A stretch of DNA of 64,000 bases, taken from positions 248,001 through 312,000 of the forward strand of contig OY969802.1 of assembly GCA_963703235.1 (NCBI GenBank), given 5' to 3'. The notes beneath the pieces were generated by a model. The model was not told the DNA's origin. It made no database searches and saw nothing but the letters and a program-made list of their open reading frames with translations. Below are positions 9,546-18,373 of this stretch, in pieces (the stretch's first letter is position 1; the number at the start of each line of letters is the position of its first letter). Origin of the DNA: VRUE01 sp963703235 (lineage in GTDB: Bacteria > Actinomycetota > Thermoleophilia > Solirubrobacterales > 70-9). A program made the position numbers and the translations under genes.

Positions 9546-10334
9546 ATGGCAAGGAAGCTCTTTGCCTTGGGCCAGCGAAGCCCGTGGGTGATCGCCGTAG
9601 TGGCGCTTGTCTTTGCAATGACGGGCGGTGCATTCGCGGCCAAAGGCGGTGTGATCATCAAAAAACTTAGCCAGATTGCACCCGGCGTTCAAAAACAGCT
9701 GAAAGGCAAACAGGGTCCAATCGGCCTCCAAGGTTCCGCGGGGCCTCAAGGGCCGGCCGGGCCAGCGGGGGCCGATGGTAAAAACGGCCCGACGGGTGCA
9801 ACCGGGGCCACCGGCCCGACGGGTGCAACCGGGGCCAAAGGCTCGACCGGCTCGACCGGCTCGACCGGGGCGACTGGGGCGACTGGGGCAACCGGGGCGA
9901 CTGGCGCGACCGGCAATATCGCCCCTCCTCTTACCGCTGGTGTGACCGAGACTGGCACCTGGTCGATGATCGTCACCGGTTCCGGCCCTTCGACGATCGG
10001 TATGGAGCCCATCTCCTTTGCAATCCCGCTTGCCGCTGACCTTCCAGCCGCCAACACGCATCTGGTCAAAATAGGGGAAACCCCCCCGGGGGCTTGCGAT
10101 AACGGAACCGGCTTGGCGCCGAGCGTCGAAAACCCCGAGGCCGATTCTGGTCACCTATGTGTTTTCGAGGGAAACATGTTTGGTGCCGGTGGTGTCGAAC
10201 CCGCCATTTTCAAACCGATACCCACCGATTTTGGCCCACCCCCGGGGACGCTTAAATCGGGCGCGGTGCTTCTTGTCTTTGATGAAGCAAAAGCGGGCTT
10301 TCCGGGTGCAGGGACCTGGGCAGTGACGGGATAG
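9546..10334 (+). CDS. Collagen-like secreted protein
   Basis: The 262-aa protein starts at an ATG after AGGGAGGGAAACAGAA. A signal peptide or membrane anchor (residues 1-32, ending AFAAKGG) precedes the module IIKKLSQIAPGVQKQLKG. Residues about 58-128 are uninterrupted Gly-X-Y triplets rich in Gly-Ala-Thr and Gly-Pro-Thr, and a globular domain follows. Bacterial collagen-like proteins form trimeric stalks, with the globular domain as binding head. The protein at 14812 shares the LSQI-x-P module and overall plan. A strong terminator follows. Confidence 0.8.
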   Translation: MARKLFALGQRSPWVIAVVALVFAMTGGAFAAKGGVIIKKLSQIAPGVQKQLKGKQGPIGLQGSAGPQGPAGPAGADGKNGPTGATGATGPTGATGAKGSTGSTGSTGATGATGATGATGATGNIAPPLTAGVTETGTWSMIVTGSGPSTIGMEPISFAIPLAADLPAANTHLVKIGETPPGACDNGTGLAPSVENPEADSGHLCVFEGNMFGAGGVEPAIFKPIPTDFGPPPGTLKSGAVLLVFDEAKAGFPGAGTWAVTG

Positions 10335-10369
10335 AACTCATTTCCAACTAGTAGACGAGCCTCGCTCTG

Positions 10370-10406
10370 AACCGCCTCAGGACAACAAGTGTCCTGGGGC
10401 GGTTTT
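10370..10406. terminator. Bidirectional intrinsic terminator
   Basis: A 15-base stem (one G-T pair) around ACAAG is followed by TTTT on the plus strand and preceded by an A pair on the other side. It separates the convergent collagen-like gene and pilT. Confidence 0.75.
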
Positions 10407-10430
10407 GCTTACTCATCGGCCAGAGGTCGA

Positions 10431-11546
10431 TCAAGTCGCCGGTGGGCCCGCCAGTTGCTCGATCCCGCTCGCGCGCTGGCCGCCGGCGGCCAGCATCAGC
10501 TTGAAGTCGTGGGGGCTGGAGGCGTAGTCGAGGGCGACCTCCTCCGTCACCTTGCCTTCCATCACGTAGGTGAGGAGCGACTGGTCGAAGGTGCGCATGC
10601 CGTAGTACTCGCCCTCGGCGATCACCTCGGTGATCTTGCCGGTCTCGTTGGGGTTGAGGATCAGGTCCTGGACCCGGCCGGTGACGACGAGGACCTCGGA
10701 GGCGGGGATGCGACCGTCGCCGGTGACATCTGGGACGAGGCGCTGCGCGATCGCGCCCTTGAGGGTGGCCGCGAGCATCACCCGCGCCTGGTGCTGCAGG
10801 TGGGGGGGGAAGAAGTCGACGAGGCGGTTGATCGTCTCGGTTGCGTCGAGCGTGTGGACGGTCGAGAGGACGAGGTGGCCCGTCTCGGCGGCCGAGAGGG
10901 CGGTGCGGACGGTCTCCTCGTCGCGCATCTCGCCGATCAGGATCACGTCCGGGTCCTGGCGCAGTACGCGGCGCATGGCGCGGGCGAAGCTGGTCGTGTC
11001 GGCGCCGACCTCGCGCTGGTTGATGATCGAGGTCTTGTCCTTGTGCAGGTACTCGATCGGGTCCTCGAGGGTGACGATGTGGCGCGGGCGGGTCTCGTTG
11101 ATGTGGTCGATCATCGCCGCCAGGGTCGTGCTCTTGCCCGAGCCGGTGGTGCCGGTGACGAGGATGATCCCGCGCTGCTCCTCGGCCAACGAGCGAACGA
11201 CGTCCGGCAGGCCGAGCTGCTCGATCGAGCGCACGTCGAAGGGGATGGCGCGGCAGACGATCGAGATCGCGCCCCGCTGTTTGAAGGCGTTGACGCGGAA
11301 GCGAGCTAGGCCGGAGATCGAGTAGGAGAAGTCTGCCTCGCCTTCCTCCTCGAATTCGGTCAGCGAGCGGACCTCGGCGATGTCGTGAAAGCCCTTCTCG
11401 GTCTCCTCTGGCGAAAGCTCGCCGTAGCCCTCGAGCGGCACCAGTTCGCCGTGCACGCGCACGATCGGCGGCGAGTTGACCTTGACGTGCAGGTCGGACC
11501 CCTCCCTCTCGACGAGGGTGCGCAGCGCTGAGTCGATCTCGAACAT
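10431..11546 (-). CDS. pilT: PilT-type twitching motility ATPase (isolated copy)
   Basis: This 371-aa protein is a complete PilT-like retraction ATPase: Walker A GTTGSGKST (132-140), Asp box TLEDPIEYL (159-167), Walker B with IGEMRD (204-209), His box STVHT and the AIAQRL motif (265-270) characteristic of PilT rather than PilB. It would depolymerise type IV pili at the inner membrane. It lies 28 kb away from the pilB-pilT-pilC cluster and is the only intact pilT in the window, because the copy at 40759 has a frameshift. The start ATG at 11546 has no strong ribosome site. It is transcribed towards the collagen-like gene, with a terminator between. Confidence 0.9.
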   Translation of the reverse strand: MFEIDSALRTLVEREGSDLHVKVNSPPIVRVHGELVPLEGYGELSPEETEKGFHDIAEVRSLTEFEEEGEADFSYSISGLARFRVNAFKQRGAISIVCRAIPFDVRSIEQLGLPDVVRSLAEEQRGIILVTGTTGSGKSTTLAAMIDHINETRPRHIVTLEDPIEYLHKDKTSIINQREVGADTTSFARAMRRVLRQDPDVILIGEMRDEETVRTALSAAETGHLVLSTVHTLDATETINRLVDFFPPHLQHQARVMLAATLKGAIAQRLVPDVTGDGRIPASEVLVVTGRVQDLILNPNETGKITEVIAEGEYYGMRTFDQSLLTYVMEGKVTEEVALDYASSPHDFKLMLAAGGQRASGIEQLAGPPAT

Positions 11547-11603
11547 CCCGGCCTGTATCGGCCGCAGAGCGCGGCTTCCTTAGAGTTCGCCGACGCCGCC
11601 CGA

Positions 11604-12194
11604 CTACCCGACCGGTTTCAGCGCCCCGGACTTGGCCAGCGTGGCCGCCTCGCCCGGCTCCGGCGAATAGATCTCGATCTGCACAGCGGGCTGATCGTCG
11701 AAGACGACGTAAGCATTGGTCGCGTCGGGGGCGCTGAGGGCCTGGAACCCGTCGTGTTGGGTGAGCTTGTGGCTTGCGCCTTCGGCGGTCGCCGCCGTAT
11801 CCAGCGCCTGCTGGGCTTCCGGCACGGGATAGGTGCCGATGGTGAGGAACTCGGGGCGCTCGTCGCCCGCCTCGGCGCCACCGGTCAGGTAGCGGATGTA
11901 GAGGCGACCGTCGGGGGTGGTGCTCAGCTCATAGCTGTCGGTGCCGGCCCGGGCTCCCACCCAGAAGGCCGGCTGGCTCAGCTCGCTGGCGCTGGCAAGC
12001 AGCTCCGACTCCGAGAGCGCGACCGCATTGGCGGCGGTCTGGGCGCCCTCGGCCGAGTCGTCGTCCGAGCCGCCCCCGAGCAGCGCGATTGCGCCGAGGA
12101 CGACAGCGAGCACGACCAGCAGGGCCGCGACCGCCGTCCGCACGGTCTTCGCGTCGCCCTTCCGCAGGTTCTCCTTGACTCCTCGAGCTGCCAC
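11604..12194 (-). CDS. Membrane-anchored protein of unknown function
   Basis: I choose the GTG at 12194 (196 aa) because AAGGGGGG lies at ribosome-site distance; a TTG at 12224 would add 10 residues. A short cytoplasmic stretch (KENLRKGDAKTVRT) is followed by one transmembrane helix (AAVALLVVLAVVLGAIALL region), an acidic linker, and a 130-residue extracytoplasmic domain with motifs such as SQPAFWVG and YIRYLTGG. It is divergent from the polytopic membrane protein at 12290 and upstream of pilT on the same strand. I do not recognise the family. Confidence 0.65.
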   Translation of the reverse strand: MAARGVKENLRKGDAKTVRTAVAALLVVLAVVLGAIALLGGGSDDDSAEGAQTAANAVALSESELLASASELSQPAFWVGARAGTDSYELSTTPDGRLYIRYLTGGAEAGDERPEFLTIGTYPVPEAQQALDTAATAEGASHKLTQHDGFQALSAPDATNAYVVFDDQPAVQIEIYSPEPGEAATLAKSGALKPVG

Positions 12195-12289
12195 CAGACC
12201 CCCCTTCGTTTCCCCTGCCGACAAGAAACACCCAATGCGTATTCAGTCTAATTCACCGATGTACCGAGACGCGCCGGCCGCGTGCAAGA

Positions 12290-14680
12290 ATGCCCGCCGG
12301 CATGGACCTGCTCCTCTGCTGGCTGATCGCCCCTGCCGGCCTGCTGCTGGCGGCGGTCGGTCTCTCGCTGCTGGTCGAGCGGCTGACCGACTTCGCGCTG
12401 CCCTGGACGCTGCGCCCGGCTCTCGGCCTGGCTGTGGCGATCGTCATCGCGCAGTTCGGCACCGCGACCGAGGCCACGGCGGAGCTGACCCTGCCGGCCA
12501 CCCTGTTCCTCGCCGTGCTCGGTCTCCTCGCCGGCCGCGCGGCGTTCGCCCGGCGGCCGGGCAGGGCGGAGATAGGTGTCGCGCTCGCCGTCTACCTGCT
12601 CTACGCCTCGCCCTTCCTGATCGTCGGCGAAGCGACCGTCGCCGGCTACATCAAGCTCGACGACACCGCCACCTGGCTGGGCATCACGGACCACGTCTTC
12701 GAGTTCGGACGCGGCCTCACCGACCTGCCCCCTTCGACCTATCAGCAGGTGCTGGTCGACTACCTCGGCGGCAGCTACCCGATCGGCGGCTTCGTTCCGG
12801 CGGCGCTGATGTCGGAGCTGTCCCGCCAGGACATCGCCTTCACGATGCAATCGTCGATGGCGTTCGCAGCCGCGACGATGGCGCTGCTGCTGTTCGAGCT
12901 GGCCCGCCGTCTGGTCAGGGGCGCGTTGCTGGCGGCGGCGATCGCGATCCTCGCCTCTATTGCCTCGCTGCTGGTCGGCTACTACCTGTGGGGAGGCGTG
13001 AAGGAGATGGTCGTCGGGGCGCTGCTGCCCCTCGGCCCGCTGCTGGCAGCGTGCGCCGCAGCGGCGGGTTGGCCCCGCTACGCCTGGGCGCCGCTCGGCC
13101 TCGCCGTGGCGGCGATGATCGTCGTGCTTGGGCCGGGCGGGGCCGTCTGGGCGGTGCCGACGTTGCTGCCGGCGGCCGTCGTCGTCCTGCGCCGCGACGG
13201 CGTCCGCCGCGCCCTCGCTCTCGCCTGGCCGATCGCAGCGCTCTCGCTGCTCCTCGTCCTGCCGGTCGTCTTCACGCCGACCGGCATCTTCGACCCGCTC
13301 AACGAAGGGATCACCGGGGCCGACGAGCTCGGCAACCTGACCGGCCCGCTCAACTTCTTCCAGCTCGCCGGCTTCTGGCCGGCGTTCGACTTCCGCGAAG
13401 CCCCCCACCTGGAGCCGTTCGCGATCGCCCTGGCGGCGGTCTGCCTCCTCGTCGCCCTGCTCACCGCCATCGCCGCGGCCCGCCTCGGCGAGCGCGACGG
13501 GATTCCGCTGGTCGGCTACCTGGGCGGCGGTGCCGTCGGCGCCCTCGCGATCGCCTACTTCGGCTCCACCTGGGTCGACGCCAAAGTGATGGCGACGCTT
13601 TCGCCGGCGCTGTTGGCGGCGGCGCTGATCGGCTTCGCGATGCTCGGTCAGCGCACCGGCTTCCGCCTCGAGGCCGCCGTCCTCGGCACGCTCGTCGCGG
13701 CGATGGTCGCCTGGTCGGCCTTCCTCGCCTACCAGGGGGTCTGGTTCGCCCCCCGCTCGCACTTGGTCGAGCTGGAGGAGATCGGCGAGCGCTTCGCCGG
13801 CGAGGGCCCGGCCCTCAGCACCGAGGTTTCCAACTACGGCCCGCGCCACTTCCTGCGCAAGCTCGATCCGGAGGGCGCCGGCGACCGCCGCAACCGCCCG
13901 GTCACCCTGCTCGACGGCAGCGTGCCGATCGACGGCGAGTACGTCGACCTGGACCAGATCGCCACCTCCGAACTCGACCCCTACGCGCTGCTGGTGACCC
14001 GTCGTTCGCCGACCGAGAGCCGCCCGCCCGCCGGCTTCGACCTCGCCTACCAGAGCGAGCACTACGACGTCTGGCGCCGGCGCCCGGCACCCGGGGCGCT
14101 GGTCGAGCACATGCCGCTGGGAACCGATCTCGATGCGGGCGACGTTCCCGACTGCGCCGAGCTCGGGCGACAGGCGCGGGCGGCGGGGGAAGGCGGGCGC
14201 CTGGTCGCGGCACGGGTGGGGACGCCGATCGCGATCGAGTTCCCACCGGACACTCTGCCCGCGGGCTGGACGTCTCCCTCGCCCTACACCGTCGCCCCCG
14301 CTGGTTCCGGCGGCTTCGGCCTCGAGTTCGCGGTGCCCGAGGACGGCGAGTACGGGCTCTGGCTGGCCGGCAGCGTCTTCGGCGGCCTCACCCTGAGCAT
14401 CGACGGGGAGGAGGTCGCCTCGGAGCGGGCGGTGGTCGAGAACGACGGCGGCTACGAGCGGCTGGCGTCGATCCCGCTCGCGGCCGGCCCCCATCGCCTC
14501 GACGTCGAGTACAAGGGCGCCGGCCTCCAGCCGGGCAGCGCCCCGGACCCGTGGGCGATCGGCCCGCTGCTGCTGGAGGCCCCCGCAGCGGGCGACCCGG
14601 GCACGTTCGCCGTCGAGCCGGGCGAGTACCGCCGCCTCTGCGGCGCGCGCTGGGACTGGGTAGAGGCCTACGCCGAGTGA
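12290..14680 (+). CDS. Large polytopic membrane protein, glycosyltransferase-like
   Basis: This 796-aa protein has about a dozen hydrophobic helices in residues 5-500 and a soluble C-terminal part with beta-rich segments (FGLEFAVPEDGEYGLWLAGS). A loop after helix 4 contains acidic residues (KLDDTATWLGITDHVFEFGR), reminiscent of the DxD-like loop in GT-C glycosyltransferases, and the C-terminus resembles a carbohydrate-binding jelly-roll. A role in cell-surface glycan assembly is therefore inferred, not proven. The ATG at 12290 is used; an ATG at 12302 is also possible. Long open frames on both strands across this gene are shadows created by its GC-rich codon usage. Confidence 0.65.
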   Translation: MPAGMDLLLCWLIAPAGLLLAAVGLSLLVERLTDFALPWTLRPALGLAVAIVIAQFGTATEATAELTLPATLFLAVLGLLAGRAAFARRPGRAEIGVALAVYLLYASPFLIVGEATVAGYIKLDDTATWLGITDHVFEFGRGLTDLPPSTYQQVLVDYLGGSYPIGGFVPAALMSELSRQDIAFTMQSSMAFAAATMALLLFELARRLVRGALLAAAIAILASIASLLVGYYLWGGVKEMVVGALLPLGPLLAACAAAAGWPRYAWAPLGLAVAAMIVVLGPGGAVWAVPTLLPAAVVVLRRDGVRRALALAWPIAALSLLLVLPVVFTPTGIFDPLNEGITGADELGNLTGPLNFFQLAGFWPAFDFREAPHLEPFAIALAAVCLLVALLTAIAAARLGERDGIPLVGYLGGGAVGALAIAYFGSTWVDAKVMATLSPALLAAALIGFAMLGQRTGFRLEAAVLGTLVAAMVAWSAFLAYQGVWFAPRSHLVELEEIGERFAGEGPALSTEVSNYGPRHFLRKLDPEGAGDRRNRPVTLLDGSVPIDGEYVDLDQIATSELDPYALLVTRRSPTESRPPAGFDLAYQSEHYDVWRRRPAPGALVEHMPLGTDLDAGDVPDCAELGRQARAAGEGGRLVAARVGTPIAIEFPPDTLPAGWTSPSPYTVAPAGSGGFGLEFAVPEDGEYGLWLAGSVFGGLTLSIDGEEVASERAVVENDGGYERLASIPLAAGPHRLDVEYKGAGLQPGSAPDPWAIGPLLLEAPAAGDPGTFAVEPGEYRRLCGARWDWVEAYAE

Positions 14681-14722
14681 GGACGAAGCCCTAACGGCGA
14701 TTGAAGAAACCCTTTGTTTCCC

Positions 14723-14751
14723 TTGCAGGCACCTTCTCGTTCCGTTATGGT
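14723..14751 (+). promoter_or_regulatory. Putative promoter of collagen-like gene 2
   Basis: TTGCAG (14723-14728) and TATGGT (14746-14751) are 17 bp apart. The TTCCG before the -10 matches the promoters of the two A genes. It supports the downstream ATG at 14812 over the in-frame TTG at 14701. Confidence 0.45.
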
Positions 14752-14811
14752 GCCGACAGCGACCCGGTGGGACGGGCCGCGCCACTCAATTGCAGGGAAA
14801 GGGGAACCCCG

Positions 14812-16080
14812 ATGACTTCAACGCCGAGTCCGCGCCTCCGGGCGCTCGGTCGACCACTCGATGTCGCCGGCTTGGCCGCGGCGGTTGTTCCATTGCTGGC
14901 CGTCGCATTTCTCCTCGCGATTCCCATGAGCGCCTCGGCTGCCGACGACTCGGCCGGCGCCTCAGCGAAAAAATCGAAATACGTGATCACCAAACTCAGC
15001 CAGATCAAGCCCAGCGTCCTCAAACAGCTGGAAATCCCCGGCCCGGCCGGCCCCCAGGGACCGATCGGCTCAGCCGGGCCGCAGGGCGCCAAAGGCGACG
15101 CCGGGTCGGCCGGAGCAGTCGGAGCGGCCGGCCCCACCGGCCCAACGGGCCCGACCGGCAAAACCGGTAACACGGGCCCAGTTGGTCCGGCCGGATCTCC
15201 GGGTCCGACCGGCGCCCCCGGTATCGCTGGGTCCACCGGTCCGACCGGACCTACCGGACCTACCGGTCCCCCAGGTCCGACCGGCGCCCCCGGTGTAGCC
15301 GGCCCCACCGGTCCGACCGGCCCGACGGGCTTGACTGGAAGCTCGGGGCTGAAAGGCGACACCGGTGACACCGGTGACACCGGACCCTCAGGTGGCCCGA
15401 TCGGCCCGACCGGCGATACCGGCCTGACCGGTCCGCCCGGGGCAACCGGCGCCACCGGTCCAGCCGGGCCGTCAGGCCCAACCGGCGCTACTGGTCCCAC
15501 CGGCGCTACTGGGCCGACCGGTCCCCCCGGTACCACGGGAGCGACCGGAGTCGCTGGCCCAACCGGCCCGTCCGGACCCAAAGGCGACACTGGCGATGGC
15601 CTCACCTATCCCCTGACCGGCGTCTGGAGTGTGGACGCAGAACAGGGCCTCAACGAAGCCAAAACCCCGCTCCAGGTTTCGATTTCCTACATCCAGAAAA
15701 TCGAACCTTCTCCGGATCTTGTCTTCGTCAGCGCCCCGACGGGTCCGCCCGCTGGCTCAGCTTTCATAGTCGAGCCATCCAACGGCACGATCATCGATGA
15801 AGACGTCTCGCCGGCCGAGCGCGAAGCCCGCTGCGGCTCGGGCACCGTAGCGATCCCAGATGCCAAACCGGGAAATCTCTGTGTCTTCACCGAGGTGGAA
15901 AAAGATATTACGATCCCCATAATACCGCTCATAAGCGAACTGGACCCAGCGAAAGCTACTTGGACCAGCCCTGACCCGGAGAGTGGAGCCGCGTTCTCCT
16001 TCACCCTCAACGAACCGGAACTAGGGCTCAATAATTCATTTGGTGGCTACGCCCGGGGTTCGTGGGCAGTGAGTAAATAG
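14812..16080 (+). CDS. Collagen-like secreted protein 2
   Basis: The start is the ATG at 14812, after GGGAAAGGGGAACCCC and downstream of a likely promoter (422 aa). The signal peptide or anchor runs to about residue 45 (MSASAADDS). The module YVITKLSQIKPSVLKQLE matches the protein at 9546. About 180 residues of Gly-X-Y follow, rich in Gly-Pro-Thr with some Gly-Xaa-Lys/Asp triplets (KGDTGDTGDTG), then a globular head of roughly 150 residues. Threonine-rich collagen of this type is often glycosylated in bacteria. A surface stalk or filament role is inferred. Confidence 0.8.
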   Translation: MTSTPSPRLRALGRPLDVAGLAAAVVPLLAVAFLLAIPMSASAADDSAGASAKKSKYVITKLSQIKPSVLKQLEIPGPAGPQGPIGSAGPQGAKGDAGSAGAVGAAGPTGPTGPTGKTGNTGPVGPAGSPGPTGAPGIAGSTGPTGPTGPTGPPGPTGAPGVAGPTGPTGPTGLTGSSGLKGDTGDTGDTGPSGGPIGPTGDTGLTGPPGATGATGPAGPSGPTGATGPTGATGPTGPPGTTGATGVAGPTGPSGPKGDTGDGLTYPLTGVWSVDAEQGLNEAKTPLQVSISYIQKIEPSPDLVFVSAPTGPPAGSAFIVEPSNGTIIDEDVSPAEREARCGSGTVAIPDAKPGNLCVFTEVEKDITIPIIPLISELDPAKATWTSPDPESGAAFSFTLNEPELGLNNSFGGYARGSWAVSK

Positions 16081-16214
16081 CGCGGGCTCGCAGCTGCGTA
16101 AATGAAGGCCTCGAGCTTGGCCTCGGTGGTGTCACTGAACCGGGACCCTTTTCGCATGTTGTCTGCGGTTGGTGTAAGCTTTCCTCAGGAAGTTCAAACT
16201 GAAGGGGGAAGGGT

Positions 16215-16700
16215 GTGTTGATCGCGCGTAGTATTTCCGTCTTGGTAGTAGTGGCCGCGCTCGTCGCGATACCCGTCGGCTGTGGCGACGATGGGGACGA
16301 CTCAGCGACCACCCTGGAGACGTCTTCGCTTACCAAAGCGGAATTCGTCAAACGCGCCAATGCTATCTGCAACGAGAGCATCGCAGATGTCGGCAAACAG
16401 CTTGAAGATTACCTGGTGGATCGTCAAAATTCGAAAAAGGGCGCAGACGAACTGGCGGCGGATGCGCTGCGGGCCATCGCCTTGCCAGCAATCGAAACGC
16501 AGCTGGAGGAAATCGAAGAGCTTGGAGCCCCCGATGGTGAGCAAAAGGAGATCGAGGCTTTCCTCACCGCCCAGCAGCGCTCGGTCGAGCAGCTCGAGCA
16601 GCGTCAAAACGTATCGCTTTCCACCGACCTCGAGCCTGCATTTCGTCAAGCAGGCAAGCTGGCACGCCAATATGGCTTGAGCTCCTGTGATTTCAGTTAG
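16215..16700 (+). CDS. Lipoprotein of the 'N-x-IC-x-ES' family (2 of 3)
   Basis: GTG start at 16215 after GAAGGGGGAAGG. The lipobox IPVGC gives a lipidated cysteine near residue 23. The mature part begins with KAEFVKRANAICNESIADV, closely matching its neighbours, continues as charged helices (QLEEIEELGAPDGEQKEIEA) and ends with a conserved cysteine (GLSSCDFS). Its stop overlaps the next lipoprotein start by 14 bp, so the two are co-translated. Function unknown; probably anchored to the outer face of the membrane. Confidence 0.75.
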   Translation: MLIARSISVLVVVAALVAIPVGCGDDGDDSATTLETSSLTKAEFVKRANAICNESIADVGKQLEDYLVDRQNSKKGADELAADALRAIALPAIETQLEEIEELGAPDGEQKEIEAFLTAQQRSVEQLEQRQNVSLSTDLEPAFRQAGKLARQYGLSSCDFS

Positions 16701-17232
16701 CCGGACGCTCCTCCTCGCGGTCGTCGTTGCGATCGCGGGCGCTTTCGCTGGCTGCGGCGGTGGGGATGACGCGTCCGATGCGAGCGACACGACGGTCCGC
16801 TCGAAAAGTGGGCTGCCAATCGAGGCGGCGGCGGGGCTGCCCCTGAGGCCCAATTTCTTAACTAAAGTGCAGTACACGGCCCGCGCTAACGCAATCTGTC
16901 GGGAGAGTTGGGCCGACATGTTGGAAGAACTCGATCGCGAAAGACGGAGCCGCTCCGGCGTTAGCGAGGAAGACCTCTTTGCCTCCATTAGTCAAAACAG
17001 CTTTGTGTTGCACATGCAGTTCTGGTTCGACGACATCAGTTATCTCGGCACGCCGAAAGGTGAAAAATCGGAGCTTGAAGCGATGCTGGAGGCTCTGCAA
17101 CTCGCTGTGTACGCCGGTCAGGAACAGCGCATTCCCGATCCCGTTCGCTACGCGGCGATATTCAGCAGCTACAACCGGCTGGCTCGTGACCGGGGCCTCG
17201 ACGAGTGCCTGGTCCAAGCCGATTCCTTCTAA
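16687..17232 (+). CDS. Lipoprotein of the 'N-x-IC-x-ES' family (3 of 3)
   Basis: GTG start at 16687 inside the end of the upstream gene. Lipobox AFAGC with the cysteine near residue 23, a disordered Asp/Ser linker, then VQYTARANAICRESWADM, the family motif, and helices with 'LGTPKGEKSELEAML', corresponding to the 'LGAPDGEQKEIEAFL' of the preceding protein. A cysteine near the end (GLDECLVQ) pairs with the one in the NAIC motif by analogy. Paralogue and operon partner of the 16215 gene. Confidence 0.75.
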   Translation: MISVSRTLLLAVVVAIAGAFAGCGGGDDASDASDTTVRSKSGLPIEAAAGLPLRPNFLTKVQYTARANAICRESWADMLEELDRERRSRSGVSEEDLFASISQNSFVLHMQFWFDDISYLGTPKGEKSELEAMLEALQLAVYAGQEQRIPDPVRYAAIFSSYNRLARDRGLDECLVQADSF

Positions 17233-17463
17233 GGCGGGACCATGCGCTATTTGATGCCCACCACCGAACGGCACGCGCGGCGCATACTCGGGCGCAGTTT
17301 GCAGGCAAAATTAACTCGAGGCCGCACTATCGACATTAAATGTCAGATTTACTAGATATTTCTTGCGCATAAGCCCCAGGATCGTTATCTATCTGCCATC
17401 CCTAACAGGGACGTAGACCGCCTTTAATCAAGGCCGGCCTACTGCAATCCAAAGGGAAGGAAG

Positions 17464-18183
17464 ATGATGATTCGTAACCTGAAGACCCTCGGGTTGGCCA
17501 TTCTCGCGCTTCTCGCCATGGCTGCCATGACGGCGTCGGTGGCGCAGGCGACCGCTGGAAACGCCCAATACACATCGGAAAACAAAACCGTCACCCTCGA
17601 CGGAACAGATGAGGACCCGGACGGCACCTTGGTCCGCGACAGCCGGACCATCACCTGCACACATGCGCACTACACCGGAACGGCTGCGCATGGTGCTGTG
17701 ATAGCGACAATACAGCCCCTTGAATACACACACTGCACAAATCAGCTCAATGGCCCTGCAACAGTCACAATGAACGGTTGTGCGTTCGTCATTGAAGCTA
17801 CAGCAGACGCAGCCGACACATTCACAGGAATTGCCGCCCTGGAGTGCGAAGGACCCATTAAAAAAGTTGAAATCCACACCTACTCAAATGTGCATAATCA
17901 TACGACAGGTGTTGTCCAATGCACATATGAATTCACGTCAGCTAATAACCAGAACCTGACCGGGATCGATCTGACAAACATCGCAGCTCACGGCAGTACA
18001 CCCAAAGACTACATTACAGCCGATATCGATATTCAGAATCAGATCAACTCAAAACGAGTTGCTGGTTCGGCAGTGGTTTGCGGCACCGAAACAGACCACG
18101 TAGGTGACCTGACCGCGAAAGTGAAGCTCAAGGGTACAGACTCGCTTGGAGCGGACGTCGGCATAACAGTCAGCACAAAATAG
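17464..18183 (+). CDS. C-family secreted protein (C1)
   Basis: This 239-aa protein starts at ATG 17464 after AAGGGAAGGAAG; the next ATG codon is an alternative. The signal peptide ends near SVAQATAGNAQ. The mature part shows four spaced cysteines, a TMNGCAFVIEATADAADTF segment, KKVEIHTYS and a strongly conserved C-terminal block (NLTGIDLTNIAAHGSTPKDY) shared almost unchanged with the genes at 27663, 28692 and 30971. ACA, GCA, AAA and AAC codons are far more frequent than in adjacent genes. A perfect hairpin follows. A secreted, probably abundant, disulfide-bonded beta protein is inferred; no function can be assigned. Confidence 0.8.
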   Translation: MMIRNLKTLGLAILALLAMAAMTASVAQATAGNAQYTSENKTVTLDGTDEDPDGTLVRDSRTITCTHAHYTGTAAHGAVIATIQPLEYTHCTNQLNGPATVTMNGCAFVIEATADAADTFTGIAALECEGPIKKVEIHTYSNVHNHTTGVVQCTYEFTSANNQNLTGIDLTNIAAHGSTPKDYITADIDIQNQINSKRVAGSAVVCGTETDHVGDLTAKVKLKGTDSLGADVGITVSTK

Positions 18184-18239
18184 ATCGCAGCTAAGTTCAC
18201 CTGGCGCAGGTTGAGCGCAAGCAAGGCATGCGTGGGTAG

Positions 18240-18272
18240 CACCAGGGCCGGGATTCGATCCCGGCCCTGGTG
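18240..18272 (+). terminator. Hairpin terminator after C1
   Basis: Perfect 15-base arms (18240-18254, 18258-18272) around TCG, followed by TCTTT. The same hairpin, in equal or degraded form, follows the C genes at 28435, 29459 and 31743. Confidence 0.75.
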
Positions 18273-18373
18273 TCTTTCGCCAATGCCTAAGCGGGGTCGC
18301 GGTGCTACCCTTGGGAACTGCCACGCGAGCTACACCTCGTTTGGCCTGACCCCGGAAGCTCGTACGCCAGCAG

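Noticed and set aside
11941..14694. Very long open frames on both strands over the polytopic membrane protein gene
   Set aside because: They are Arg/Pro/Gly-rich shadow frames of a GC-rich gene with clear transmembrane helices in the chosen frame; no family motifs or start signals.
15060..15600. CRISPR-like regular repeat
   Set aside because: Repeats of 9 bp encoding Gly-X-Y with no spacers; in frame within a collagen-like protein.
18240..18272. T-arm-like stem-loop (GGGATTCGATCCC) suggesting a tRNA
   Set aside because: No acceptor, D or anticodon arm; the loop length does not match a T-loop; the same hairpin recurs only after C genes, so it is a terminator.
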